In this document: positions 22,538 to 33,329 of the stretch, in pieces | Layout: each line of letters opens with the position of its first letter | Numbering within the stretch: the first letter of the stretch is position 1 | Source of the DNA: Chinchilla lanigera | Taxonomy: Eukaryota > Chordata > Mammalia > Rodentia > Chinchillidae | Reading direction: 5' to 3' | Assembly (NCBI RefSeq): GCF_000276665.1 | Contig: NW_004955434.1 | Coordinates: forward strand, 20,619,562 to 20,683,561 | DNA length: 64,000 nucleotides | Made by a program: the position numbers and the translations under genes | The notes under the pieces: model-generated | Database searches by the model: none | Seen by the model: only the letters and a program-made list of their open reading frames with translations | Told to the model about the DNA's origin: nothing

Positions 22538-22592
22538 CTACAGTCCTGAGGCTGTCAATGTTGAGGCTTCTCCAGTCTTGAGAGACACTTCT
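22538..22592 (-). other. Weak candidate exon (55 nt)
   Basis: On the minus strand a 'ttgctttaatacag' acceptor precedes 55 bases that are open in one frame (RSVSQDWRSLNIDSLRTV) and end at a weak donor, TAG|GTAGCC. Acceptor-like and donor-like pairs at this spacing are common by chance, so this is only a lead. It is noted because it lies on the same strand as the stronger candidate at 13,372-13,498. Confidence 0.15.
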
Positions 22593-23069
22593 CTGTATTA
22601 AAGCAAGAACTACAGCACAGATGCTGAGGTGGCAAGAGTAAAGTAATAAAAATTAACATAATAACTTTCTCATGTTGCTGGCATGCAAGCATCATCTGGG
22701 TAATTCATTTTGAGTTTACATAGGGAAAGATAGTTATAAATGTGCATATCAACAGATTCAGAGAGGAGGGTCATTTAAATGTAGCATAAATACCTAAAAC
22801 AATCATCTTATTTTTATTTATTTTACATTTTTATGTATACGCAAACATCTCCCTTTAAATAAAATGTACCTCTATGTACAAAATACATGTGATTATTAGA
22901 TGACTGGTTCTTTACCGAAATATCATTTCTATATTTTTAGGTAATTAGCAACTGCTCTTCTCATTAGGTATTTTGTCCAAATATTTAATTATTTATTTCC
23001 TTATTTTCAACAGCAATTCTTGGAGACATGTTAAAGCTTTTTATAGCTATGATGTCTGGATAAATGTGG

Positions 23070-23320
23070 TACAGTGGGCAAGTCAAGAAGCTGTTAGTTT
23101 AGAAACAGAAATCTTAGAGTTAGCAGACTCTTTGGATTCCAGTCCTGGCTCTACTGTTCACTAACCATGTAACTTTCGTCAAGTTACATAATCATTTTTT
23201 AACTATTTTCTTATTGGCAAATCACTCTAATAACTGAGGGACAAGTTTTATTTGTTTCACGTAAAGAGTTAATACATGTAATGTGTTACAGCACCTCGCA
23301 CATGTAAACACTGAGAACAC
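23070..23320 (+). mobile_element. MIR SINE, nearly full length
   Basis: Sense MIR in order: 'gtggtacagtgggcaag', 'ggattccagtcctggctctac', 'taaccatgtaactttcgtcaagttac', 'gttaatacatgtaatgtg', 'cagcacctcgcacatg'. The length and order fit a complete MIR. The open frame 22,973-23,164 ends inside it and is not a gene. Confidence 0.8.
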
Positions 23321-23329
23321 CAGTGAGTC

Positions 23330-24330
23330 ACTCCCACTCCTGTCAGTACTCATCCTTGATAGCTTCTTGCCATGAGATGAGATGAAAAATATGAAAGCAT
23401 AAAAATGTCACTCATTGCACTGTAGCCATAATCGTTGCTTTCTCACTGTCATATTTTAGTGAGTTTAAGTAGTGGACAAATTAAATAGAAAGAATTCCTG
23501 CTTTTTGAGAATTTCCTTAATGCTAATTTGCATACCAGTTTTTCTGAGGGCGTTACAAAATACGCAGTGATATTACCCCCTGTAAGGATGGAGGAACAGT
23601 GTGACACTTAGCACAAAGCTCTGTCAACAGTGCTAAGCTGTGCAAGCAGCAGGACAAGGCAATTTGGAGAGCTGTCTGGGGGCAGTGATTAAAAGCTTGT
23701 AAAATAAGATCTCTGGAGAGAGGCGAGGACACTGGAGTGTTTACCCTGCGGAAGAGGAGACGTGAAGACGACTAAATTCTATTACTGAAGTGTACGAGGG
23801 CTCTTTCCCAAAACCTCGGGGTAAACTTTTCTGCGCCCTCCCGAGACCCACAGCGGAGGAGGTGGGCTGAACGCGCAGTGAAGGGATTTAGAGTGGGCAG
23901 GAAAAGATTTTCACAGGTTTTTACACACTTAGAAAAGGAAAATATGTATATTCATGTTTTGGGAGATCTTCTTCATAAGGGCTAGTTGACGTGGCTTGAC
24001 CTGGTTCTCCACTGAGGCATAGAGATGGGGGGCACTGTCCAAAAAGGAACCCTCTGCAAATCAGAAAAGGGCCAGCCCACCACAGCTGCAGAAATAGCCA
24101 CTTACTAGCAGCTCTGCCCATCCGTAGCAGCGTAAATACCTCAGTGGGAAAGTCCACGTGGAAAGAGCGCAACCTAAGTTTATTAGGTAACGACACCAAC
24201 CTATCGGTCCTTGGGATGAAGGCTTTCGGTTCAAGCCATAAATAACTGTGTATCTCCTGTATCTTCCCTGAGTTTTCCATATTGTGGCCCTGGAAATTTT
24301 AATATATTTACCAAGTTTTCACTTACCCCC
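23330..24330. other. Mostly unique; possible mariner 5' end at 23,793
   Basis: At 23,792-23,825 'tacgagggctctttcccaaaacctcgggg' in outline resembles the TA-anchored terminal repeat of a mammalian mariner. The 119-codon minus-strand open frame 23,921-24,280 has no recognised family. A CpG-containing stretch lies at 23,820-23,880. Confidence 0.35.
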
Positions 24331-24339
24331 TCTGTGGGG

Positions 24340-24560
24340 CAACAACTGTGTCACTTTCTGAAGTACTTGTGGACGTGCTCTTTCTTGAGTGCTTTTTAGT
24401 TTGATAATAGCAGGCTGCCTTGATGTCCTGAGCTGATTCAAAATGTTGGTCTTGCATGGTCATTTTGACTTTGGGGCCGAGCCAGAAGTCGCACATCATG
24501 AGATCCAGTGAAGGAGGTGGATGCCCCACAGTGTTTTTACAAAGCTGCCATTCGGCAGGA
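24340..24560 (-). pseudogene. Mariner transposase fragment, minus strand
   Basis: The minus strand encodes a mariner-type C-terminal block. It has HPPPSLDLMMCDFWLGPKVK (family form HPPYSPDLAPCDFWLFPKLK), then HFESAQDIKAA, then decayed sequence. Mariner transposases cut and paste DNA at TA sites with a DD(34)D catalytic triad, and the Asp after PDLAPC belongs to the region of the third Asp. Only the C-terminal part is present, with no start. It faces the fragment at 24,600 and overlaps it in family position. Confidence 0.75.
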
Positions 24561-24599
24561 TGGCATTCAGCAGCTGTGCTCACCATGGTTTTGGTCATA

Positions 24600-24772
24600 C
24601 CTCCTGAAGACACTCACACAAGAGGGCTTCCAGAATTGCTTCAGAAAGTGGCAAGAATAATCAGGTAAGTGTGTTCAAAGAAGAGACGATTTTGCAGAGG
24701 ACCAATGGCAATGCGTCTTTTACTATAATAAATTTTTAGAATTTAAATTCACAGTTTATTTTGATCATGCCA
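24600..24772 (+). mobile_element. Mariner 3' end fragment, plus strand
   Basis: The plus strand resumes the same transposase family in the opposite orientation: GFQNCFRKWQE, then decayed 'gtgtgttcaaagaag', 'ccaatggcaatgcgtctttta', 'taataaattttt', and a terminal 'ttattttgatcatgccacc'. This matches the 3' end and terminal repeat of a mariner. It overlaps the facing minus-strand copy in family coordinates by about 50 bp, so two copies or a duplication-inversion must have occurred, not a simple inversion. Confidence 0.65.
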
Positions 24773-24864
24773 CCTATTATAACACAAACAAAAACTAAAC
24801 AAAAGGTCATGTTTACCACTATGTCTTCGGATACACTTTGATATTGTCTATCCTATTCTATTTC

Positions 24865-26785
24865 TTTTTAATTTTTTATTTCAAAGAAAAAAAAAACCAA
24901 AATTTCATAAGAATATAATAAGAGAACAACAATAGTTCACACATTGTGTATTGTTATCTTTAAAGTAGTTACTCAAAGTACAAGATATGGGCATAAACGA
25001 TTAACCAATGAATATTGGCACAAACCTTTCTTTTCAATGAACTAAAAGAAACTAGTAGTATAACCATCTGCTACTTTTTCCTTCATTCTTTTTCTCTTTC
25101 CTCCATTCTAGCTCCTTTTTCATTTTGAACCATTTCTTGCCATTTCACAAGTTCTATTATTCATTTTGGAACTATTTTCTCACAGCAGGGAGATAATACA
25201 ATAGTTATACATATGGGTCTGATTTATTTCACCTATGAGTAGTATGCTCTCAAGTTGCATCCATTTACGTATAAAAGTCTCAAGTTTATCCTTCTTTATG
25301 GCTGAGTAATACTCCCTAGTATAGAAATACATCTTTTTTATCCATTCCTGTTGATGGGCATTTGGGTTGTTTCTAGGAGTTAGCTATTACAGATTTGCTG
25401 CTCTGTAGAATGATATTTTTAATTCTCCCAGGAAGATACCCAGAAGGGGAATAACTGGGTTGAATGGGACCTCTAAACCTAGATTTTGAGGTATCTCTAC
25501 ACTGATTTCCACAGTGGTTGCATCAGTCTGCACTCCCACTAACAGTGGAGAAGGGTTCCTTCTTCCCCACAGTGCCTCCAGCATTTGTTATCGGTTGAGT
25601 TCTTGATAATTGCCACTCTTTCTGGAATGAAATGGAATCTCAGTGTTTTAATTTGTATTTCTTGAATGACCAGTGATGTTGAACACTTTTTCATATATTT
25701 ATTTGCCATTTGTATTTCTTCATCTGAGAAGTATATATTCATCTCAGCTGCCCATTTTTGGATTGGGTCTTTGAGTTTGTGGGTCTGAGGTTTTTCAATT
25801 CTTTGTATGCACTAGATATAAATCCTTTGTCAGAAGAACAACAGGCTAAAATTTTTTTCCCACTTTGTGGGTTGTCTCTTTACTCTGTTAGTGATTTCTT
25901 TTGATATGCAAAGCTTTTTAATAAGATCCCAATTGTTGATTCTTTGTAATATTTTCTGTACAGTCTGGGTTTTGTCCATGAACTCTCTGCCTACCCCTAT
26001 GTCTCCAAGATTTTTACCTACTTTCTCTTGCAGTAGATTTAGTGTTTCTGTTTTAATATTTAGATGTTTGATCCGTTTTGACTTTAGTGCATTGTGATAA
26101 ACTTGGTCTTTAGCATGTGGAAAGCCAGTTTTTCCAGCTCCATTTATTAAAGAGGCTGTCTTTCTTCCAGTGAACATATTTGACCCCTTTGTCAGAGATA
26201 AGGTGGCTGAGTGTGTTTGGAGTTGTTTCTGCACCTTCTGTTCTGTTCCCCTGATCCTCAGGTTTTTTTTTTTTTGTGGTACCATGCTGATTTTACCACA
26301 GTAGCTTCATAGTATAGTTCCAAGTCAGGGATTGTGATGCCCCTGCCTTGCCTTTGTTGCCCAGAATTGATTTTGCTATTCTAGATCTCTTCTGGTTCCA
26401 AATGAAATTTAAGAATGTTTTTTCTAGTTCTGAGGTATGCTAATAGTATTTTGATCAGGATTGTTTTAAATATATAATAACAATTTTGGGAGCATGGCCA
26501 TTTTCACTATGAACCAATTCTTCCTATCCATGAGCAAGGGATATCTTTCCATTTTCTGATATCCTCTTTGATTTCCTTTTTAGAGTATTGTAATTTTCAA
26601 CATATAGATATTTTACTTTCTTTGTTAGACTGATTCCTAAGCATTTCATTGTTTTGGTTGCTGTTGTGATTTCTCTCTCAGTGAATTTGTTGCTTGTATA
26701 TAGGAATGCTACTGATTTTAAAGTGTTGACTTTGTGTCTAGGTACACTACTGAATTTAGTTATTAAATCTACAAGTTTTTGGTAA
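24865..26785 (-). mobile_element. 5'-truncated L1 LINE with exact target duplication
   Basis: This is a minus-strand L1 of 1,921 bp containing a 3' UTR and the last third of ORF2. It is bounded by a perfect 16-nt direct repeat, 'tatcctattctatttc', at 24,849-24,864 and 26,786-26,801. That is the mark of target-primed reverse transcription and places both ends exactly. 5' truncation is the usual outcome for L1. Plus-strand signatures include 'gatgggcatttgggttgtttc', 'ttccagctccatttattaaag' and 'atagttccaagtcagggattg'. Confidence 0.97.
25387..26780 (-). pseudogene. L1 ORF2 C-terminal region, broken
   Basis: Read on the minus strand this is the ORF2 region downstream of the reverse-transcriptase core, including the C-terminal Cys-rich domain. 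The segment 26,285-25,830 contains ETLNLLQEKVGKNL and NRVKRQPTKWEK. The next open segment (25,742-25,539) has IQMANKYMKKCSTSL and [14 protein letters not shown], the cysteine motif of L1 ORF2. The last (25,584-25,387) has NPVIPLLGIF. The three segments are in broken frames separated by stops and shifts, and the endonuclease and YADD core are missing, so the copy is dead. Confidence 0.92.
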
Positions 26786-26801
26786 TATCCTATTCTATTT
26801 C

Positions 26802-27060
26802 ATACTTTTAAATGCTAGTTGCAATTCACTAAGTTGATTCCAATATTTACTAATGGTTACAACTCGGATTTTAAAATACTGAAATATGATCTCCACTAAT
26901 CTTGTTGAACTGTCAATGTTGATTTGCTAAATTGTGTATATTGATTTGAATTAGTGCAGTGATGACTGGGCTTACCTTTCAAATGTGTCCATATAGGGAG
27001 GGTGGATTGAGTAACATTGAGGACTAGAATTGAGACACAGAGCTGAAATGACTCTAATAG
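26802..27060. other. Unique flank of the L1 insertion
   Basis: No gene or repeat recognised. This is the pre-insertion flank of the L1 at 24,865. Confidence 0.5.
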
Positions 27061-27860
27061 GATGGCTCTACACTATGGCTATAGCATTGGTAATGAAGCA
27101 AGGAGAACGGGTAAAAAGTTGGTTGTGAGAAGGGGAGGTGCTATTTAGAAGGTATATCATGGGGTCTGGTGATTGGATGCAGGTCTGTAATTGGCTATAG
27201 TTGAGCTTTTGGTTTCCGGTTTGAATGATGAGATAGATATGGAACTAGGAAGATAGACAGAGCTAGTTTGGAGGTGTTAGGAATTTAGAATTGGATAAAT
27301 AGCTAGAGATGCATGTGTCTACAGTGAGCTATAGAGTCAGGTCAACAATGCTTAGCTTAGCTGAGAACCATAGATTTAACTAGGTTAGCCCAAGGACACA
27401 GTGGAGTGAAAAGAGACCAGTGAGGAAGGCTGGATTCTGGGAAATTGGAGCATTTAAAAATCCACAAGGGCAACAAGAAGGACAGAATGTGGGACAGTGT
27501 GGCCAGCAAAGCCAGGAGAGGAGTGATTATCAAGCAGGAATAGACAACTAATCGTCCCCCAGAGGGGCTGGGGTGGGAAAGGCCCATCTAATGTGGTCTA
27601 TGAAGCTGGGAGGACATGCTCCCTAGAGGCACGGAGGGAACTGAAGGGGGTGTGAAAATTAACAGAGATGGAAGAAATACAGATGATAGACTCTTACACA
27701 GCTTTGAAAGACTTTTATCTGGGAAAGCAAAATTGCAGAAACAGGAAGGGAGTAGGAGTACATGAAGACACGAATGAGTGGTCAAAATGGAGAGTGCAGT
27801 TTTGAGGGGTTGCTCTGGCCATTTTTAAAAATTTTAAAACGGGAAAGATTTGGGTATCCT
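27060..27860 (-). mobile_element. Probable L2 LINE relic
   Basis: The plus strand is purine-rich in the style of antisense L2: 'ggtgctatttagaaggtatat', 'gaggtgttaggaatttag', 'ctggccatttttaaaaatt'. No diagnostic reverse-transcriptase motif is readable, so the family call is tentative. Minus-strand open frames at 27,357-27,785 fall in it and are hydrophobic and Ser/Leu-rich, as pyrimidine-rich strands usually are. Confidence 0.4.
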
Positions 27861-27906
27861 CATAGACTTGAGCTAAATGACCCAGCCATGAAGGCGATTC
27901 GAAGAT

Positions 27907-28386
27907 ATGATCATGGAAGAGGATAGTGACACAAAACCCATCAGGAACCAGAAAGGTCTATGGCTAAAGCAAAAGCCAAGAAATTCACCATGGCGAGGCG
28001 AACAGAGGAGGGCAGGGTTGGCAGGGAGAAGTGGGTTTGGCGGGAGGGTGGCGGGTTTTCGTGATGGGCTGCTGAGCTGCATAAAAGAGCACGCCCTTCC
28101 CACTGCTCCTCTGGAGATGGAGCACGCTGCGCAGCTCGCGTGGGATGTCTCACTCAACAGCCTGTTTGCAGGGCCAGAGAAGAAAAGTGCTGGGTTGACT
28201 CAGGATTGGGTTTATACCAGAGGTATGGGACCTGAGTTAAACAAGGGAAAAGGAAAGCAAATCAAGAATAGGAGGCATCAGGGGATGAAAGAGCTTCAGG
28301 AAGTCAAAAATCAAGTGTACTTGATTTGGAGATCACAGTTCAGGGAAAGAGCCATTATGGGGAATGGCATGTGTTCAGGTTGGTGA
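27907..28386 (+). other. Long plus-strand open frame, probably chance
   Basis: An ATG-started frame of 159 codons, Lys/Arg/Gly-rich, lies in a purine-rich GC-elevated patch. There are no domains, no family I recognise, and no splice or polyadenylation context. The opposite strand is also open over much of it. Purine-rich sequence has few stop codons (TAA, TAG and TGA all need T), which explains such frames. Confidence 0.15.
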
Positions 28387-28623
28387 GATTCCCATGAAAA
28401 TACTGAGTGGATCTAAAGCTGTCATTTTTTGTTTGCTATGAGATGTTTCCAGGTCCAAAACATTTAAGGATTTGGTCACTTCAGGGAATATCCACGTGAG
28501 TACTTTAGAACTTGGGGACACAGAAGGAGGGAGGGTCAGACAGATGGATGGACAGACAGAGAGGGAGAGACCAGGAGAGACCAGCAGAGACAGGGAGGGA
28601 GGGAGAGAGGGAAGGAGAGATTG

Positions 28624-28626
<3 letters not shown>

Positions 28627-28688
<62 letters not shown>
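28627..28688. repeat. (GA)n microsatellite in a long purine tract
   Basis: About 31 uninterrupted GA units sit inside a wider purine-rich region (28,518-28,720) of GAGG, GGGA and GACA variants. All reading frames across it are low complexity (Glu-Arg repeats or Ser-Leu repeats). Long purine mirror repeats can form intramolecular triplex (H-DNA), and GA arrays are highly length-variable. Confidence 0.97.
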
Positions 28689-28691
<3 letters not shown>

Positions 28692-28720
28692 AGAGAGACA
28701 GAGGGAAAGACACACAGAGA

Positions 28721-31086
28721 CAGAAATGAGAATAAACATGAATGTGTGTAGTCCTTATTCTGTGACAGTACAGAGAATGACAGGAATCCCTGCCTTATAC
28801 AAAGCATTTCCATGGTGAAAAAATAGTTAAGTGAATTAGAGCCCAGGGTACAGTGAAAAGATGAATATATGGTTATGCTGCTGGTCCAAATTCTCAAATG
28901 TGAAAAATACTTCATAAATTATTAAAATAGAGTACAAAAACAAGAAACGTTAATGTACTCATAGGAAAGCAATGATAAGTCAGTCCCTACACACGAGTGA
29001 GGGGCATCTGTAAATGGCTCTCTGACTTTACCCACATACCTAGCAGACAAGTGAAGCACAGGAAGGGAGTTTGAGCCATGCAGAGGTTTTTTCTGCCAGA
29101 AGTTTTCTCTGTCATCTGTTTTTCTCTCAAATGTTTTCTACGTACTCAAATGAAGGAAATAGCTGCTATAACTATGCACCCATAACTCGCAGAACAGCCA
29201 GGGAATTATTTGATATACTGTGTGTTCCAAGATAGTTCAGTTTGTGGAGTTTAGAAATCAATGCTGCAGAGATCTTGTGCAAGGTGTTAAACAATGAGAA
29301 TTATCAGCGGCACTTTTCAGGTGCTCCTTCCTAGACCTTGATCTTTAGCCTCTTCTCCATTTGAGAAAAAGGACTCTGAGTTCCTTTTAGTACATAAAAA
29401 GCTTTCATTCCAGCTATTTCACGGTGCCAGAAACTTCCTAAGGCTCTCAGTCATTCTGCTGGCAACTGTTAGAACGAGAGCATTGCCCTTCGTAAGGCCA
29501 AGCTTGCTATTCTGGGTGGTCCAAAAGCCATGAGCCATGCGGAAACTCACTTCGGGACCATAGTGTCATTTTCCTTGTTGTTTCAGAGAGGTGATAGTTG
29601 CAACAGCAAAAAATGGACTAACAGAGCACTCCTCATTACACTCAGTGGCAACTAGAACTTTATGTTTTTTACAAAAAGTAAAAAACATGACTACCCAAAG
29701 TCATGACTTTGCTGGATGGACAAAAGCAGGAGGAAAAATATAGGTGGCCTCAGATGTGAGTTCTCAGATAGAACAACCCGATTGTGGACAGTAGTACTCA
29801 TCTTGTAATCTTTGAACTATTGCCTGCATCTTATAGAGGTTTCTGGATTTATATTTGAGGAACTAAGGCCAGGAGATCTGGACCCATCTTCAAAATGAGC
29901 ACAGTTTGCAAGCATATGATATGAGCTCTGAACTGTGAGTATAGTGTACTGTAATGTGCTTTTTAAAGTAGAGAATGTTGGCTTGTACTACATGACAAAT
30001 AATGTTCCTTAAATATTGACATTGCTAAGGATTGCTTAGCTGCAGTTTTGGTCAGATAGGAAATTAATCTTGGACCAGCTCTGTTTTTTGATTCAGACAT
30101 TTGTGTAGGGTCCACTTCTTTTTGATGGACTGGCAGCTACTCAGCTGATAATTTCATTAACGACGGAAGATGATGAAGCACATAGCACAATTCCCTAGTT
30201 TATGCTGCTAGGGACTGATTGCAGAACTCCTTTGTCCTCAGTTGCATCTTTTATCTTTCCCAAAGACAAAATGATGTTACCTTTCTCTAGCAGACAGTGT
30301 CCCTGACATCCATTTGCATGGTGGTGGCAGCACCAAGGATGTTTGCCGTGGAACCCACTTCAGTGTTTTCCCTTTTTAGGAAGAGAGACAGTGAAGGTGA
30401 TGTTGAGATAGTTGTTCTTTGAGTAGATTAATATAGTTATCATCAGCACACTGTCAACTTCGTCAAAAGAAGCACATTTGAGTTCATATTATTATAAGGG
30501 GCACAGAGCAGGCTCACCAGGCCTGCCATGTATTTTCTTTCCTTCCAAATTCCAGCATTCCTTGACATTCATGGATTAGATATACTCCCTGTTAACTCTT
30601 CAAGGTTACTCTCAAACTTTTTCAAACACAATAATTCATCTTGAATTGCGTGCCCTAGGAGAGGACTATGGCGATGAATGATTGCAGCCTATGTAGGTGC
30701 CTAGCCTGTTGGCCGTTTAACTGGTTCTGTGTCTCTCCGCTTGGTCACGTAAACTCTTATGAAGAGCTGCTTTGTATTTCAATCTAGATGATATTTACAG
30801 GACCGTTGAGGATCTAAAGGGGGTCGTGAGTATTTTTAATTTTTACTTTATAAATCTGCAGAGATTACGTGGTAGAGTGGCGTTCGCCGTCGGGGATAGG
30901 TGGAGGCCTTTGACTGGTGCTGTCTTGCGTATATAGAAGCAGCACAGCTTTCCCACGAGTCAGGGACACTTACCAAGTCGAGTCACTCCTGGAAACTTGG
31001 TATAATTACACGCTTAACACGTTAACGATGGGGCCATCATTCCTCTGCCTCACTGCCGGTGGCTCTGAGTCACCAGTGCAGCATGA
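28721..31086. other. Mostly unique non-coding
   Basis: No gene recognised. At 29,510-29,540 'ctgggtggtccaaaagccatgag' faintly resembles a mariner terminal repeat, without support from a second end. A CpG-bearing patch lies at 30,860-30,900 ('tggcgttcgccgtcgggg'). Confidence 0.4.
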
Positions 31087-31136
31087 TGACTGTCCCATGG
31101 GGCAGGACGGGTACCAGCCACCCCGTGGGACAGTCA
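31087..31136. repeat. 16-bp-arm inverted repeat (hairpin)
   Basis: The left arm 'tgactgtcccatgggg' (31,087-31,102) and right arm 'ccccgtgggacagtca' (31,121-31,136) are reverse complements with one mismatch, around an 18-base loop. Transcribed, it would give a stable stem-loop. It sits in a 113-codon open frame (30,917-31,258) that I do not regard as a gene. No terminator or element end is implied. Confidence 0.85.
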
Positions 31137-33300
31137 CCCATGCACCACCAGCGCTTCAAGCTGGCAGGAATGTGTTAAATGAGGTAGTCTTTGTTATAAT
31201 TTCAAGAGGTACTTGGGGAGCAGGAATTCTGCATCAGAATCCTCAAGCCCTATTTTAGGCTAAAGTTCTAAGAGGTGGCTTCATGCAAGAGGCCAAATGC
31301 CTATTTTATGTCTTGCTTTCATGAACTTCTAAAGAGTAAACCCTTAAAAGGAATGAAGGCATAGGAGGAGGCAGTGAGTGGTCTGCACTTTTAGGCTTAT
31401 TTCCTGGACATTTTCAGAGTGCTGTAAACTTTGAGCCTTGGGGACATGAGATTACAAATCCAACTGTGATGCAGGTCCGAATGCCACCAACTGACACACG
31501 CCACATGCACCCAAATGACAGGCGACCCAGGCTTTCCTGTGTCTTACTAAAATTTTTTCTGAATTTCACGGATCATTTTCTTTTACAAAACCAGATACAA
31601 TGCACGAAACACCATTTGGGACATCTGCGCATTGCCAAAGGATGTGATGTGTGGGACGGAGACACCTGGAATAGGAGTGACTTCCACAGAGAAACAAAGA
31701 GAATGTTGTGTTTGTTGGGTGCCTATGGGAGAAAGACACTCCCAGTTGTAAGAGCGGAGTGAGGGGCCAGTGAGGTGTTCTGAATTTTCTGAGGTTATAG
31801 CTGGTGCGCTCTGCTTGACCGTGGAGAGCTGGGTGCTCTGCTGTGCCCCTGTGGGTGGTGTAGGGAGGAAGGCTCAGGAGATCCTGCCCTGAAGCTTCCA
31901 TTTCATCAAGCTGTGTCCCAGGGAGCTGGGCTCAGGTTCCCCATGGGTTTGCTGTGTTCATGCAGAAATGATTCAAATGTGGTAATAGCTTCCTCCTTCC
32001 ATAGACCACCTTTGCCTCTTGCTTTGGCCACTTTTTATGTGGCAAATTTATTTTGCCACTTTGTATTTTTCAGCATCGGTGATGATGTTATTGTCATCCA
32101 GGCAAGATGAATTCACTTAAAAATGAACTGTTCCCCCAGCTTCCCTCATCTTCTCTCCCACCTGCAGTCCCTTTTTTCTTCTCTTTCTTTTGAAAAGTTC
32201 TGTGGGAAGAATAAACTACACCCCTCAGAATCCCGATACAAGTTTATTTTGCTATGATAATGATAATTGACATTTATATTATTTCTTATTTATTCTAATG
32301 GGAATATTACAATAGCAGTTACTAAATTTAATAAAACTTCCATAACATGCAATATGTAAGGTACACTTGTAAGCATTTTTAAACACTGAGCACCTAATCT
32401 GAGGTCACAGTCAATGTCCAAAAGACTTTATTGGAAGCAACAAGCCACGGTGGTTTAACATGTGTGGAAGCCACTAAGGATTTGGGATTCACTCCACCCT
32501 ATCCCACCCTTCTGAAGCTATATACTTTGATTATTATGTAATAAAATGGGCTTAATGTGTGTAGTTTGAAGGAGTCAGTTTCAATCTAAAGGTTTTATAA
32601 AAGTCAATTTCATTACTTTATAGCACACCGAAATCATTTAATTCTGGCATGTACTCTAGCTGACTGCATTGATTTATCCAAGAAGGAAAACAGTTTCATT
32701 TTGAAAGAAGGAAAAACGAAAAACATAGCCAAGATCAGAAAATGGATGAGGGAAAGAAATGAACTACCCATGGCCCCAGGCCCACCCTGGCAGGGTTGTG
32801 TAACTCCAGAAAAAGGCAGAAGCTCTTTAAGGCTGACCCAGTCTTTGGGCATTTCCAAAGGAGAATTGAGTAAATACAGGAAAATATTACTGAGAACAGG
32901 GCTATCTTTACGGAGGATGCTGACTGAGTATATATTGATCAAGCTATTAATTAAATACCAAGAGTTCTGAATTAGCATTTAATCTATCTGAATTCCAAAG
33001 GAAGTAGTGTAGTGTCAGCATAAATAAACACCTAAGTGTAGCCATCACTCCAAGGGAATCCCTAACTCAAGAATAGCACGTTAGTTCCCCTGTGCTAGGT
33101 TCCTGTCTGGTTTCCCTAAACACTGTAATTCTTACCAGTTGTGACTCACCTCCAGCCCTTCTGAACAAAGGCTTGTTCCTGTGGTTCGACCCTTTATTTT
33201 GTCCCCTTCTGTTGTGTGGATAGCCGAGACCCAGTGACATCACTGCTCTACGAGAGAAATATATGAAATTTAGGTCCTGACCATGTTGCTGTGCTACCAG
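31137..33300. other. Non-coding, nothing certain
   Basis: Several open frames of about 100 codons lie on both strands (31,466-31,901; 32,634-32,978), overlapping each other antisense and without family features. No clear repeat was recognised. Confidence 0.4.
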
Positions 33301-33329
33301 AGCATTACATTCTTCTGAATACATTAGTC

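Noticed and set aside
27907..28386. 159-codon plus-strand open frame
   Set aside because: It lies in a purine-rich patch where stops are scarce and is also open antisense. No motif, splice context or recognised family.
28375..28915. Ser-Leu and Glu-Arg repeat proteins
   Set aside because: Direct translation of the (GA)n/(TC)n microsatellite.
29510..29720. Mariner-like terminal repeat ('ggtggtccaaaagcc')
   Set aside because: Only one short, weak terminal match and no opposite end or transposase remnant.
30917..31258. 113-codon plus-strand open frame containing the hairpin
   Set aside because: No family, no conserved-looking motif, and the length is within chance expectation.
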